A stretch of 17,500 nucleotides of DNA from Trachelipus rathkii (GCA_015478945.1 JABUQX010116960.1:12501-30000); one strand, 5' to 3'. Positions 1-10,105 are shown, counted from the first letter of the stretch. The notes: generated by a model from the letters alone, not told the origin. Translations and numbers: made by a program.

Positions 1-2030
1 ACCTTCCTACCATCACAACTTCCTACTAAACTCTGCATCATCCGTTCCTTCTCAATCCAACATATACTTAAATATTTAAACTCAGAGCACTTTTTCCAGC
101 TGCTCACGCATATAACATAACTTCACACTGGAGACTGTCCTCACTCACAACCATAATCTCTAACTCTTATCTACGTTTACTTTCAAACCCCTCCTTTTAC
201 ACACCCTGCCAAATCTCTCTACCAATCCTCTCAAACTCTTCAGATTCGCCACACAAAACCAAATCATCCGCATATAATAGGTAGGGCACCCTCCAAACTC
301 ATCTCCATCATTCTAACACCAATTCCTGTCACGCCCACCTCTAATTCTTTCAAACCCCATCCATATACAAATTAATAACCAAGGAGAACATAACCCAACC
401 CTGCCTCACTCCGCTATTAATACTAAAACCAATCACTTTTGACACCATTTATTCTTACACACGCCTCACTATCGTCATACATACTTTTGACTCCATTCAG
501 AAGCCTATCACCAACACTATATATCACTAACACCTGCCATAGACCTTCCCTATTAACCCAATCATACCCCTGTTGCAAATCCATAAAACCTAAATACAAT
601 TTATTCTTCCTCACTCTTATATTTCTCTATCATCATTTGCTTCACTGTAAAGATTTGATCCACACATCCTCTACTACTTCCTAAACGCAACCTTGTTTTC
701 TTCACTCAATCAGTCCTTCAAGATCACATCGGCGCACTCTTTCGACCAACACCAGCATATATCTTCCTACAACACTTCAAACTAAACATACCCTATATAT
801 TTCTAACAGTTTCCCTTTATCTCCCTAACCCTTATATAAAGGTACTATTACTGCTCTCCTCCAATTCCCTCGAAACAATACCCTCCATAAACGCTTTATT
901 ACACAAATTCAAGAATCCAATCAATCACATCTTGCCTCCGTTCTTGATAATTTTACCAGTAATTTCCATCTATATCTGCAGATTTACATTCTTCAACTTT
1001 CTCACTCTACCCATTTTCCTCCTCTTTGCTAATAACCTCATCCCCAAAATACCATTTCCTTCACGAATCCATCAAAAACCCACACACAAATCATTATGAC
1101 CTCATCAATTACTGCCAATATTATTCAGATTTTCAAAGTGTTCTTTCCACACTCCACTCACATGCCATTTCATTCACTTACAAAAACACATCCCTATTCA
1201 TTATTCTAAGCCAGATTCCACCTTATTCTAATTTCTTAACCTTTTCGTGCTTCTTCCAAAATAGCTTCCTAATTCCCTTGTATTCCCCCATTCATACCTC
1301 TTCCAAACTGTTCATTTACCTCTTCTTTTCTCTTAACGTATTATGCATCTTTTTAGCATTCCTTTTTTCCTCCTTATATAATTCCAAGCATCTTTCTTTG
1401 AAACTTCATCATTTGCTTTTTAGAGTACATTCAACCACACTTATTTTTTACTTTTACCGCTTGAATCATCTCTTCATTCCACCACTCACTGTTATCATTC
1501 TTAATTCCTACTTTATTAGCACACCCACTTACTTCTTTTGCACTGCTAAAAATTGCTTCCTTCTTTGCTTCCAGATTTATTCAGTTTCACCTTGTTCACA
1601 TTCACTGATTTACTTGCGAGCGTTCCTAACATATTATCTTTATTACCTTGTTCACATAACTTCTCACTCTTAATTTTACCCACTTCTTCCGTATCCCTTC
1701 TCTCCATCCAAGTCTCAACTAAACTTAATTTTAAACTAGAAACATAATGAATCGATAATCCCATTGCCTAAACCCCTCACTGATTTAACATCCAATACAT
1801 ACTTCAACATCTCCTTTTCACCAACACAAAATCAATCAACTTTTTCAACTTCGATTACCATCTCTACCTACACACAATCTAGTTAGTTATGGATACTCTT
1901 GTGTTTAAAAGAAAGTATTACTTATACACATACCTCTCTCTTCACAGAAATCAATCACCTTCCTACCATTCTCATTTCTCCTGACACTCCAAAGCCACCT
2001 GTTATAAAATCCCTTTACTTTTTTTGTCAT
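1..2030 (-). pseudogene. Non-LTR retrotransposon (LINE) ORF2 remnant: endonuclease C-terminus, linker and reverse transcriptase
   Basis: This codes for part of the replication polyprotein of a LINE, which nicks target DNA and copies its own RNA into the nick. Reading the minus strand from 2030 down, about 2000-1745 resembles the end of an EEP endonuclease (NENGRKVIDFCEERG, then SNTFFKHK, then a GNGIIDS segment). SEWWNEEM near 1469-1489 matches the linker before the RT. The RT follows: IVPLYKG near 827-850, FMDLQQGYDWVNREGLW at about 535-590 (motif A), SGVRQG near 398-424, YMDGV, and the catalytic YADD at 263-274. The longest open piece is 423-614. Frameshifts and a few stops break the rest, and the 5' end is lost in an AT tract. 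The copy continues past position 1. It is jockey/CR1-like in general character; the clade is not resolved. A second copy lies at 17207-17500. Confidence 0.85.
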
Positions 2031-2121
2031 AATATATATATATATATATACTATATATATATATATAATATAATATATAATATATATATATATAATATAT
2101 ATATTATATATATATATATAT

Positions 2122-2159
<38 letters not shown>

Positions 2160-2170
2160 TATATATATAC
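2031..2170. repeat. (AT)n microsatellite
   Basis: An almost pure TA dinucleotide tract with occasional phase breaks (TAA, TTA, CTA). It lies directly against the truncated 5' side of the LINE on its left, so it marks the point where LINE similarity stops. Confidence 0.95.
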
Positions 2171-2374
2171 TGCATCATATAAAATCCGTATTAATATTCA
2201 ATATTTAGGCCTAGAAGGGGTATTGGTACTACTGATAATTTAAAACATCTTTTATATACATAAAAAGAGGTAATTTTAAAAACAAAACAAAAAAAAAAAT
2301 TTGTTTTAAAAAAAAAACGTGTTTTTTTTTCCGAAAAAAAAACAAATTAAAAAAACCGTTTTTTTTTTCAAAAA
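2171..2374. other. Unique AT-rich island with alternating A and T runs
   Basis: I see no gene here. About 2171-2280 is ordinary AT-rich sequence. About 2280-2372 alternates long A runs with long T runs separated by short CG-containing spacers (acgtg, ccg, aacc), so several A-run/T-run pairs could fold into hairpins. The run lengths are the kind that long reads often get wrong. Confidence 0.6.
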
Positions 2375-2442
2375 TATATATAATACTATATATATATATA
2401 TATAATATATATATATAATATATATTAATAATATATATATAT

Positions 2443-2482
<40 letters not shown>

Positions 2483-2506
2483 TATATATATTATATATAA
2501 TATATA

Positions 2507-2550
<44 letters not shown>

Positions 2551-2572
2551 TATTAATATATATAATATAATT
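2375..2572. repeat. (AT)n microsatellite
   Basis: A TA dinucleotide tract with frequent TAA/TTA phase changes. It truncates the R4-like LINE remnant that lies to its right. Confidence 0.95.
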
Positions 2573-3630
2573 GATTTTTTTTTCGTTTGATTTTTTGGGA
2601 TTAAAATTGGAATACAAGTTATTAGCCTTTCTGGCAAGGATTCCTACTCCCCTTTTTTAATCACTTCGTTTTAAACAATTTTTCTAAATTTTTATTATCC
2701 TAGATGTTACGTACATTGTCAGGTGATGGGGCCTTCCAACTACCAAAGTTTTTTTCTAACTTTCCTTACTTACATCTGTTTATTCGTATGAAAATCCCTT
2801 CTATTTAATAGTTTTATTACTTTCGCTATTGACAATTTTATCTTTCACCTTCTTGGTTATTGTGCTATCTATCATCTTCATGAATGTTTATTCAGAACCC
2901 TTTCACACTTCTTAATTTTTGATGGATCTTTAGTTTTGATGTTGTCATCTCTTAATTCTATATATAATCTTTCTGGACCTTATTTATTAATTTATTTATT
3001 TCAAGGAGGGAAACTACTCTAAATAATTGGTACCCAAGATCCAGAGGAGGAATAGAACCCTGGCAATTTGCCACGCTGTTCAGTCGCTCCATTATTCATT
3101 GAACCACGGCAGTCTTGATCTCTTTGCTGACAGACCGTTTTCTACTCGAGATAGCATGTACTATTTTGTAACCTTGATTTACGCTATTAATCATATTCTG
3201 TGCTTACCTCCTAGTAATATCTGATCTACAGTTATTTTATAGGCAGCTATATAAGAGATGTCTCTCCTTGTTATTAATATCTCATTCTCCAATCTATATT
3301 TTCAAGGATTTCTTAACTTTCCTCTTTTATTACTCCTATATATATACTGTCTGCTATGTCTCTTCCAGGTGAATAATATAGGATATTTAATATTGAATTT
3401 TAATCAAGAGATAATATTATACATAATGTTCTATTAGCCAATCCTATTAGTTTGTTCCAAATGCGCCAGTTGTGTATCTTTTTTTTATTTTGAGCCTCTT
3501 ATTAAACTCTTATCAATAGATCTTCCTCTCTAAATGGCCCAATTTGTTGTAGCATTTCATCAATTTGTTCTCTTGTGTAAACTGTTTCCTCATTCTCGTA
3601 ATCTTCTTCCTCATGGTTCGAATGAACCTG
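2573..3630 (-). pseudogene. R4/R2-like LINE remnant, N-terminal region up to the start of the reverse transcriptase
   Basis: Minus-strand residues recall LINEs whose RT starts with a WK-x-PGPD block. From the right, 3502-3630 is open and ends at a TAA; it reads VYTREQIDEMLQQIGP then EEDLLIRV. Near 2900-2965 comes YIELRDDNIKTKDPSK. Near 2715-2740 comes WKAPSPDNV, and near 2585-2635 LPERLITCIPILIPK, which fits the family pattern LPxWLTxGxTxLIPK. The pieces are in the right order for one minus-strand element, but in different frames and interrupted by a SINE at 2984-3145. The RT core (palm motifs) is missing because an AT tract begins at 2572. Assignment to the R4/R2-like group is from memory of family residues. 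It could instead be another LINE clade with a similar N-terminus. Confidence 0.55.
2984..3145 (-). mobile_element. tRNA-derived SINE
   Basis: On the minus strand a tRNA-like head carries a near-consensus Pol III B box (GGTTCTATTCC, plus-strand 3049-3059; consensus GGTTCRANTCC). A weaker A-box-like stretch (TGGTTCAATGA) lies about 50 bases upstream, near 3100-3112. The 3' side ends in an (AAAT)n-like tail near 2984-3004. Head, box spacing and tail together fit a short interspersed element copied by a LINE's machinery. The exact 5' end is uncertain, and no target-site duplication could be fixed by eye. It lies within the R4-like LINE remnant. Confidence 0.55.
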
Positions 3631-4200
3631 TATTAGGTCTTAAGTTTAATTCTGTACGCTGTAAGAGTGGATCTTTGATTCGTAGTAGCAACTTGAACGA
3701 GAAGGGACGGGAGGGTCTTCAACTCCTTAAAGATTTTTCAAATGCATCGTTATGATTGGTAGTTCTATGTTCGGTAACATATTTGAACGTGGTGGACCGC
3801 AGTAAATAATACATCGGGAATGATGTATCTGCTGGCAGTTCCAGAGAGGGGGAAGCATGTGGAAGAGTAAACAAATGAAAACGATTAGGACGAGGGCATC
3901 TGGGATGTCGAGGGATAGCTAGGAGTAGGCAGGGGCCTCGCAGGTGAAGTGGAGGGAGCCATAGCGTTAGTACTTGAAGTACAATCCAAGAGTAGGTCTG
4001 GTAATCAACGCAGGGTCAGTAATGGTTTGAACAATCATAACCCAGGACAATTTTAAAATAACTTCTATAATATATTTAATTAAATTAGTCCCCCTCATGG
4101 TTGTAGATCCCAGGAGATTTGTACTCAGAGGATCCAGACGGAAACCTGGTGCTAGGTAGTGTGCACCGAATCGCGAACGAGTGATGCGACTCACAATTTA
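3631..4200. other. Unassigned stretch of higher GC content
   Basis: About 3640-4200 is clearly less AT-rich than its surroundings. It has a minus-strand open frame at 3967-4194 that I do not recognise and that shows no motif. The right part of the R4-like LINE (its 5' region) may extend into about 3631-3800, where all three minus frames are briefly open. I see no RNA gene. Confidence 0.35.
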
Positions 4201-5105
4201 CGGTCTAATTAAGATGTGAAAATTTTATTAAATTTTCTTAACGTAGTCTGGATTTTACGTTTTAGCTATACAACAGTATTATGAAAATCAAATTAGTTAG
4301 TTTGGAAGATACGAATCTAGTTTCAACATCTGAATATCATCGAATATATTTATTTTCAGAATACATTTTGATTTATAGTCAATTTGCAGTATTTTGAATG
4401 GCAATATTTTCAGTTATTTTGGAAAACGTTTCCTGCAATCTTTAGGACTTTACATTATAGTACTTCGAATATTATCTTTAATTTTGGAATTTATTAGTTA
4501 AAGGTTTTGAAGTCGTTTTAAACTTTGATTTTCATTAAAGAATTTATTTCCAAAAGGCTTTGAAGTCTCCTTCGATTTTCCTAAAATTTAACGATTTGTA
4601 GCAGAATTTATCTAACTTAAATTTAAAGGTTTAATTAAGGTATCCTATTTAATCAATTAAAAAATTTCAAGTACTTATAATTATTCTTATACTTCAACTA
4701 CTTATTTACTTCCTCCGAAATATTTGATTTACATTGCAATTTTTTAAAGTTTTTTTTTTTTATTTAAACTTATTATATTTACATTTTCAATTTTTTAAAT
4801 GCTTTTTTTTTTGATTTAAACTTTACAAACTATCAAATAGAATAGTGCGCGATACAGTTTTCGATTGTGACTCGATATTTCTTTAGTTTTTGATAATATT
4901 TACATTAACATTTTAAAGTAAATTAATCCATTAGTAAAGAAATTAAAAATCTTGTACAAAAGAATGATTTATTTATGAGAATTTATCATCTAAGAAGGAC
5001 TTGCAAATTGGAACATTTTGTTCCTTAAAGTTAGACTTTAGTTTGATGCAAATACAAATTTTATTAATACACGCTCAACTCGACTACTTTCTTATTAATA
5101 TTAGA
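4201..5105. other. AT-rich DNA with no recognisable gene
   Basis: I see no coding signal here. Two short imperfect direct duplications are visible. One has an AAAGGxTTTGAAGTC core at about 4500 and 4553. The other is an about 60-bp unit (TTACATT..CAATTTTTTAAA, then a T run and ATTTAAACT) at about 4730 and 4789. A minus-strand RNKMFQF string near 5010 might be a degraded continuation of the RT fragment to the right, but it is too weak to claim. Confidence 0.5.
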
Positions 5106-5109
5106 GTTG

Positions 5110-5385
5110 CTTAAAAATAATAAAATTATTTTTCATTATTATTTTCCATTTATTAATAACCCTCTACAGAAACCTCTTGATATTTCCTTCAACTTTATAA
5201 ATGATTAATATTTCTTCCAGCCATGAATGAGGAAAACTTTTATAAGCTTTCCGGTAATCAATCCATGTCATACACAAATTCTTTTACCTTCTACTACTAT
5301 TTTCTTTTACCATTTTAATGATTATTAGGTTGTTGTTTTTCAGCATAAGTAAGGTTTGCAACCGCCAATTTGCTCTTCACTATGA
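5110..5385 (-). pseudogene. R4/R2-like LINE remnant, reverse transcriptase core
   Basis: Reading the minus strand from about 5380 down, SEEQIGGCKPYLC matches the RT block usually seen as EQKGCxxxSYGC. NNNLIIIKMV follows, then the motif A region MTWIDYRKAYKSFPHSW, then EEILIIYKVEGNIKRFL, an in-frame TAG and RVINKWKIIMK. In the family these correspond to WIDYxKAYDSVPHSW, ILxxYKV and FLxxSMKxWKT. The catalytic aspartate of WIDY is kept. The usual KAYDSVP aspartate is K here. The fragment abuts the zinc-finger exon. On the minus strand this RT core lies upstream of the N-terminal piece at 2573-3630, so the two cannot be one collinear element. They are separate copies or a rearrangement. Confidence 0.65.
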
Positions 5386-6826
5386 TGTTAATCGAATTTT
5401 TTTTTTTAACTCTCTCGCTATACGGTGTAGCTTTTCAGCTCCGTTCTTTAGCCAATCGTGTTCAGATTTCTTCTCTGATAACATGTCATAGCTGCACTGC
5501 AGAACATTTTAAATAATTTTTATTTTTCATGATTAAGCACGTGTAATTCTTAAGTCTTCCTTAATAATTAACATTCATAGTTACACTCAGAGCATTTAAA
5601 TAATTTTAATATCTCGATGCTTATGCATTTGTGCAGTTTAAGTCTTCCTTTTCCGATTACACTCATAGATGCACTTAAGAACATTTAAATAATTTTATAT
5701 TTCGATGATTAAGCATGTGATCTTTTAATGCTGAATATATAATTACTTTCATAACTGCATTCAGAACATTTAAATAATTTTGTATCTCGATGCTTAAGCA
5801 TGTGCCGTTTTAAGGTTCCTTTCTGATTACACTCATAGCTGCACTCAGAACATTTAAATAATTTTATTTTTCGATGATTAAGCATGTGATCTTTTAATGC
5901 TGATATATAATTACTTTCATAACTGCATTCAGAACATTTAAATAGCTTTGTATCTCGATGCTTAAGCAGGTGCCGTTTTTTAAGTGTTCTTTCTGATTAC
6001 ACTCATAGCTGCACTCAGAGAACATTTAAAATAATTTTTAAATATTTTTCGTGAATTAAGCGAGTGGTAGTCTTTTATATTTCATTTATGATTACATCCA
6101 TAGCTGCACTCAGAGCATTTAAATAATTTTATTTTTTTATGCTTAAGCATGTGCGTTTTAAGTATTCTTTCCGATTACACTCATATATTCAAACTCAGAA
6201 CATTTAAATAATTTTATATTTTTTCGTGATTAAGCAGTGTGTTCTTTGTCTTTTCCAATTACACTCATAGTGGCACTCAGAACATTTAAATAACTTTTTT
6301 ATCTTGATGCTTAAGCATGTGCCTTTTTTTAAGGGTCCTTTCTGATTACACTCAAAGTTGCACCTCAGAACATTTAAATAATTTTATAATTTTAGTGATA
6401 AGCATGTGTATTTCTTATGTCTTTCATCTGTACATTCATACTTGGCACTCAGAACATTTAATAACTTTTTGTATCTCGATGCTTAAGCAATGTGTGTTTT
6501 TAAGTCTCCTTTCCGATTATCTCATAGCTGCACTCAGAACATTTAAATAATTTTGAGTTGCTATGAATTAACAAGATGTTTTTAAATTTGATTCTTATTA
6601 CATCATAACTGCAAATGCTCACGTTTAAACTTTCTTTCAATGTATTTTTATGCCTTTTCCAAAACTGATCTTCGTTTTTAAAACTAAATTAACAATATGC
6701 AACTGAGGTTCTTCGATAATCTTTTTCCATGCTTTGATTCTGCGCTGCTGATGCTTGAGGTCTTCTTCTTAAAGAACTTTTCATTTTGGAATCCTTTCCT
6801 ACTTCACCAACATCGATAGTGAGAGT
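5380..6826 (-). pseudogene. Poly-C2H2 zinc-finger protein, 3' exon (frames broken)
   Basis: The minus strand codes for a regular array of 84-bp (28-residue) C2H2 fingers of the form KLFKCSECSYExN, a variable stretch, then LKRHMLKH and a short linker. About 13 finger cores are visible, with Cys pairs near 5490, 5588, 5676, 5763, 5847, 5931, 6016, 6113, 6195 (second Cys apparently lost), 6279, 6366, 6449 and 6537. Two degenerate fingers lie upstream (CSYDV near 6605 and a KNEDQFWKRHKNT stretch near 6650). A non-finger N-terminal part follows, rich in R, S and Q. Such proteins bind DNA in the nucleus. On the minus strand the exon starts after TTTTTTACAG, a good splice acceptor, so earlier exons are expected elsewhere. 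The C-terminal tail (SEHDWLKNGAEKLHRIAREL) ends at a stop at 5380-5382. Several one-base indels and one TAA break the frame. Decay and sequencing error are both possible. Confidence 0.8.
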
Positions 6827-7110
6827 CTGTAAAAAAGAAAATTAATATGAATGGAGAAGAAAAAAACAAATACTTTTTAGAAAATATCTTAGTCATCAAA
6901 TGATTTTCCTTTTTAAATATCTCTTTGTTTTAGGCAAGACAAATTTCAACATTTAACCATAAAAGAAAATGTAAATTTGTGAATGTAAAAAACCAAAGAC
7001 AAATAAGGAAAAAATAATTTTATTTTTAAATTTAGATTCAAATTAACACTAAATTTAATGAACAATTCAAGCTACACTCTTTGTTAAAGTGAGTCTTTTG
7101 CATGATGGCG
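6827..7110 (+). repeat. Left arm of long inverted repeat
   Basis: It starts CTGTAAAAAAGAAAATT and ends near GAGTCTTTTGCATGATGGC, just before (AT)n. It matches the reverse complement of 16764-17054 almost throughout, with landmarks such as ATATGAATGGAGAAG, TATCTCTTTGTTTTAGGCAA, TTCAACATTTAACC and GTGAGTCTTTTGC in the same order. Differences are scattered substitutions and one- or two-base indels. Its outer edge coincides with the splice acceptor of the zinc-finger exon. Confidence 0.9.
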
Positions 7111-7163
7111 CATATATATATAATTAGTATTTTGTATATATATATATAAAATAAAAACAAATT

Positions 7164-7217
<54 letters not shown>

Positions 7218-7248
7218 ATATATATATATAATAATATATATAATATGG
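7111..7248. repeat. (AT)n microsatellite with short interruptions
   Basis: TA dinucleotide tracts are broken by about 20 bases of unique sequence near 7150-7166. The right arm of the inverted repeat also has an AT tract on its inner side, so the tract may be an ancestral part of the repeated unit. Confidence 0.9.
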
Positions 7249-7383
7249 GCGTAGACCCTGGGGGTGTTCTTGGGTCCAGAACCCCCCCCTCGCCCGAAAT
7301 GTTTTGACCCCGAACATTTTTTAATTTATATAAACCAAACCAGTTTCTCCTCAGGTACATCTTCTCTCTCTTCTCTCTCCTCT
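7249..7383. other. GC-rich island with strong hairpin and CT tract
   Basis: This is an isolated GC-rich stretch between AT tracts. At 7260-7288 GGGGGTGTTCT pairs with AGAACCCCCCC around a 7-base loop TGGGTCC. The stem is 11 bp with one mismatch. The rest has CCCGAAATG and GACCCCGAACA, and a CT-rich tract at about 7360-7386. G-rich/C-rich hairpins like this are common near the ends of hAT elements. I infer a subterminal fragment. Confidence 0.5.
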
Positions 7384-7402
7384 CTATATATATATATACT
7401 AT

Positions 7403-7436
<34 letters not shown>

Positions 7437-7488
7437 TAATATATATATATATATAAAATATATATATATATATATATATATAATATAA

Positions 7489-7532
<44 letters not shown>
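7384..7532. repeat. (AT)n microsatellite
   Basis: A TA dinucleotide tract with phase breaks. About 7533-7800 to its right is AT-rich and I see nothing in it. Confidence 0.95.
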
Positions 7533-7534
<2 letters not shown>

Positions 7535-7810
7535 AAATGTTAAACACTTTTCGACAAACCCCTTCCAATTCATTTTCCCTCATTTCTCATATTACAACGT
7601 TGCTTTTTACTTTTCCCGTTTTTTCTTTTTTATTTTATAATTTTTTAGTAAAGAAATTAACCATGCACTTTTATTTAAAGAAATGTTAATGATTTCATTA
7701 ATGATGTTTTTTATTTATAAAATTGCTAAAAAAAATAATTCAAATCACTTTTCTTCGACAAAAATTTATTACTTCCATCAACATTTTACGCCTGGCAGTA
7801 TTAATTTGGA

Positions 7811-7851
7811 GGGGCTGGAGCCCCGGAGCACATATAGACGAGCCGCCACTG
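7811..7851 (-). repeat. hAT-type terminal sequence, facing away from the transposase
   Basis: On the minus strand, from 7851 down, the sequence reads CAGTGGCGGCTCGTC, the kind of terminus found on many hAT elements. It is followed by a GGGGCT/AGCCCC hairpin (7811-7824). A hAT terminus points into its own element, so this one marks the right end of something lying to the left, not the left end of the transposase gene that starts 76 bases to the right. No matching left terminus (CAGTGGCGG on the plus strand) was found in the window. Either a nested hAT/MITE end or an internal inversion would explain this. Confidence 0.45.
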
Positions 7852-7926
7852 CTCCTTAGACAGTCTCTCATTCGATTTGCATGCAAATGCACGTGCCTTT
7901 CTAATTTGTGATATATAATTAGTAAA

Positions 7927-9595
7927 ATGAAACGTAATTCCTATATTAGTGATTATTTTTTAAAGAATAAAAAGGCATGGCAAGCTCATTGGCTGAAAAT
8001 GCTTCTGAAAGCTCTTCTTTAGAATCTTCTAGAAACGAAGTAAGTAGCTCATTGTTCTTAGATATAGGCTTAAATGTGAATAAACATATCGATGATCAAA
8101 CAAAGGAGCTTCTATTAAAATCCTCCTGGAGCTCGCTCCCAAGCTATAAATTTCCTAAAATTGGAGAGAAATTTAAGTTTTCAATTTAAATGGATTTTAG
8201 AGTATACATGGCTATCTTATTTTGAGCATGCAGGAGGAGCTTTCTGTAAAATATGCGTGCTTTTTTGCAAAGATTGCGTAGGAAAAGGCGGGCACCAGTT
8301 TACTGGCGCATTGGTTTCTGAGAAATTTACAAATTATAAGAAAGCATTAGGGAAATTTGATACTCATCAAAACACGGAGTACCATAAAACGTGCGTCATA
8401 TTAGCAGATAATTTTTTACATATTGCTAAAGGGACCTCGTGTAAAGCAAAACCCCCCCCGAAATTTTTTGTAACTTTTTTAAATTAATAGTAATTTACAA
8501 ATACAGGCTGAGGAAAATAGGCTAAAATTGAAGTCGATTATAAAGAGTATCATATTTTGTGGGAAACAAGGAATATCATTGCGTGGGAAGGATGAGTCAG
8601 GAGATATTTTGGATAATAGTGCAGTTGATGGCAATTTTCGAGCATTGTTAAGATTTCGCGTCGATGCTGGCGATCATTTATTACTGGAACACTTAAAGAA
8701 ATCGTCTCAGGTATCTCTATATACTAGTTCTTCAATTCAAAACGAGTTAATTGAAATTTGTGGAGATATTATAAAGAAAAAAATTGTGAGCAACGTTAAT
8801 AACGCCACATGTTTTTCCGTACTCGCGGATGAAACGACAGACACATAAAAAACTGAACAAATGACTTTATGCCTTAGGTATGTGGAGACTCAGTCTTTAA
8901 AAATTAGAGAAGATTTTCTTGAATTTGTAGCCGTAGAAGGACTAACTGGAGAAGTTATCGCTAATGCAATTATTCATTCTCTTAAGAAAAATGACATTTG
9001 CCTTAAACATATGATTGGCCAAGGGTATGATGGTGCTGCAGCGATGATGAATGATGTTAAAGGAGTTCAGTCATATATAAGAGAAATTTGTCCAGCAGCA
9101 TTATACGTTCATTGCAGTGCGCATGTATTAAACTTGGCGATATGGCATGCCTCTAAAGTAAAGTCTGTTAAATTGTGTTTGGGGGTCGTAAAAAGTGTAG
9201 GCAGTTTTTTTCTCTCTCTCACCAAAGAGAAACAATATACTTAAAGAATATATTAAAAAAGATTTGCCAATCTAAAAAATAAGTCACTTTTAGCTTTATG
9301 TGAAACTAGGTGGGTTTGCAAACATGATGCCATAATAAGATTCAAAGAACTTTTTGTAGCCGTAGTTCATGCACTAGAAAATATAATTGAAGTTTGTAAT
9401 GGTGACACGTTAAACAAGGCACATCAGATATTATATTCTATTCTCGACGAAAAATTTATAATTACCTTTTTTGTTCTTGAAAAAATACTATCATGTACAT
9501 TGGGAATTTCTTACTCTACAAAAAGTTTGTTGCGACTTAAAAAGAGGAGACTTCATAGCAAAATCTCTCAACTATTCAAAACCGATAAAAGTAAA
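7927..9595 (+). pseudogene. hAT transposase, N-terminal and catalytic part (TTF zinc finger, DUF4371-like)
   Basis: This codes for most of a hAT-superfamily DNA transposase of the ZMYM1/THAP0-like group. I prefer the ATG at 7927, because MKRNSYISDYFLKNKK is the usual short basic N-terminus of this group. The frame then shifts into the piece opening at 7977. At 8161-8400 there is a TTF-type zinc finger (WLSYFEHAGGAFCKIC, then THQNTEYH). At about 8475-8845 a DUF4371-like region holds ENRLKLKSIIKSIIFCGKQ. FSVLADETTD brings the first catalytic Asp. A single in-frame TAA follows at 8846-8848, and the same frame then continues to 9244. GQGYDGAAAMM holds the second Asp region, with VHCSAHVLNLA after it. 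CETRW is at 9299-9313 in a shifted frame. Similarity fades near 9595, where a repeat begins. The remaining domain is about 6 kb away. Confidence 0.85.
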
Positions 9596-10105
9596 TGTTT
9601 TTGATGAACAACTATTATATCTTTAATTTTATGAAAAAATAAAAAAAAAAAAAACTTCGTTTTTGAACAGTTTTAAGGTAGAGAGGAATTTTTTTTTGGA
9701 ATTTCCACAAAAACTGCCATAAAATTTTTAATTTTCAAGATATTTCATTTTTTTGCACTAAAATACTCCAATTTAGTATGGCAATAAATTTTATTATAGA
9801 CACCTTATTTGAATTGTTTTTAAAAAATTTTTTTTTACAAACTCTGTAAAGTATTATAAAATTTTTTGAACAAGGATAGTCACCATGAGATGACACACTT
9901 TACGTTCTAACAAAACATTTAATATAAACGTCAAGTTTTTTTACACGTTTATATGTGAGCTTGGTACCAAATTTTGAGAAAAAAAATCTGTTCGTTTTTT
10001 TTTTAATGAATTTTTTTGTTATCTCATGTAAGGAAAAAATGAAATGCTACAAAAACACAATAAACATTTGGAAAAATTTTTCATTTTTTAGACGGCAAGA
10101 AAAAC

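Noticed and set aside
1026..1673. 215-residue plus-strand open frame
   Set aside because: It lies opposite the minus-strand LINE linker and RT region, is rich in Ser/Leu/Phe, and has no domain. It is a shadow of the antisense LINE.
3967..4194. 75-residue minus-strand open frame in the GC-richer stretch
   Set aside because: It has no motif, no homopolymer-independent support and no neighbouring exon; I do not recognise it as a gene.
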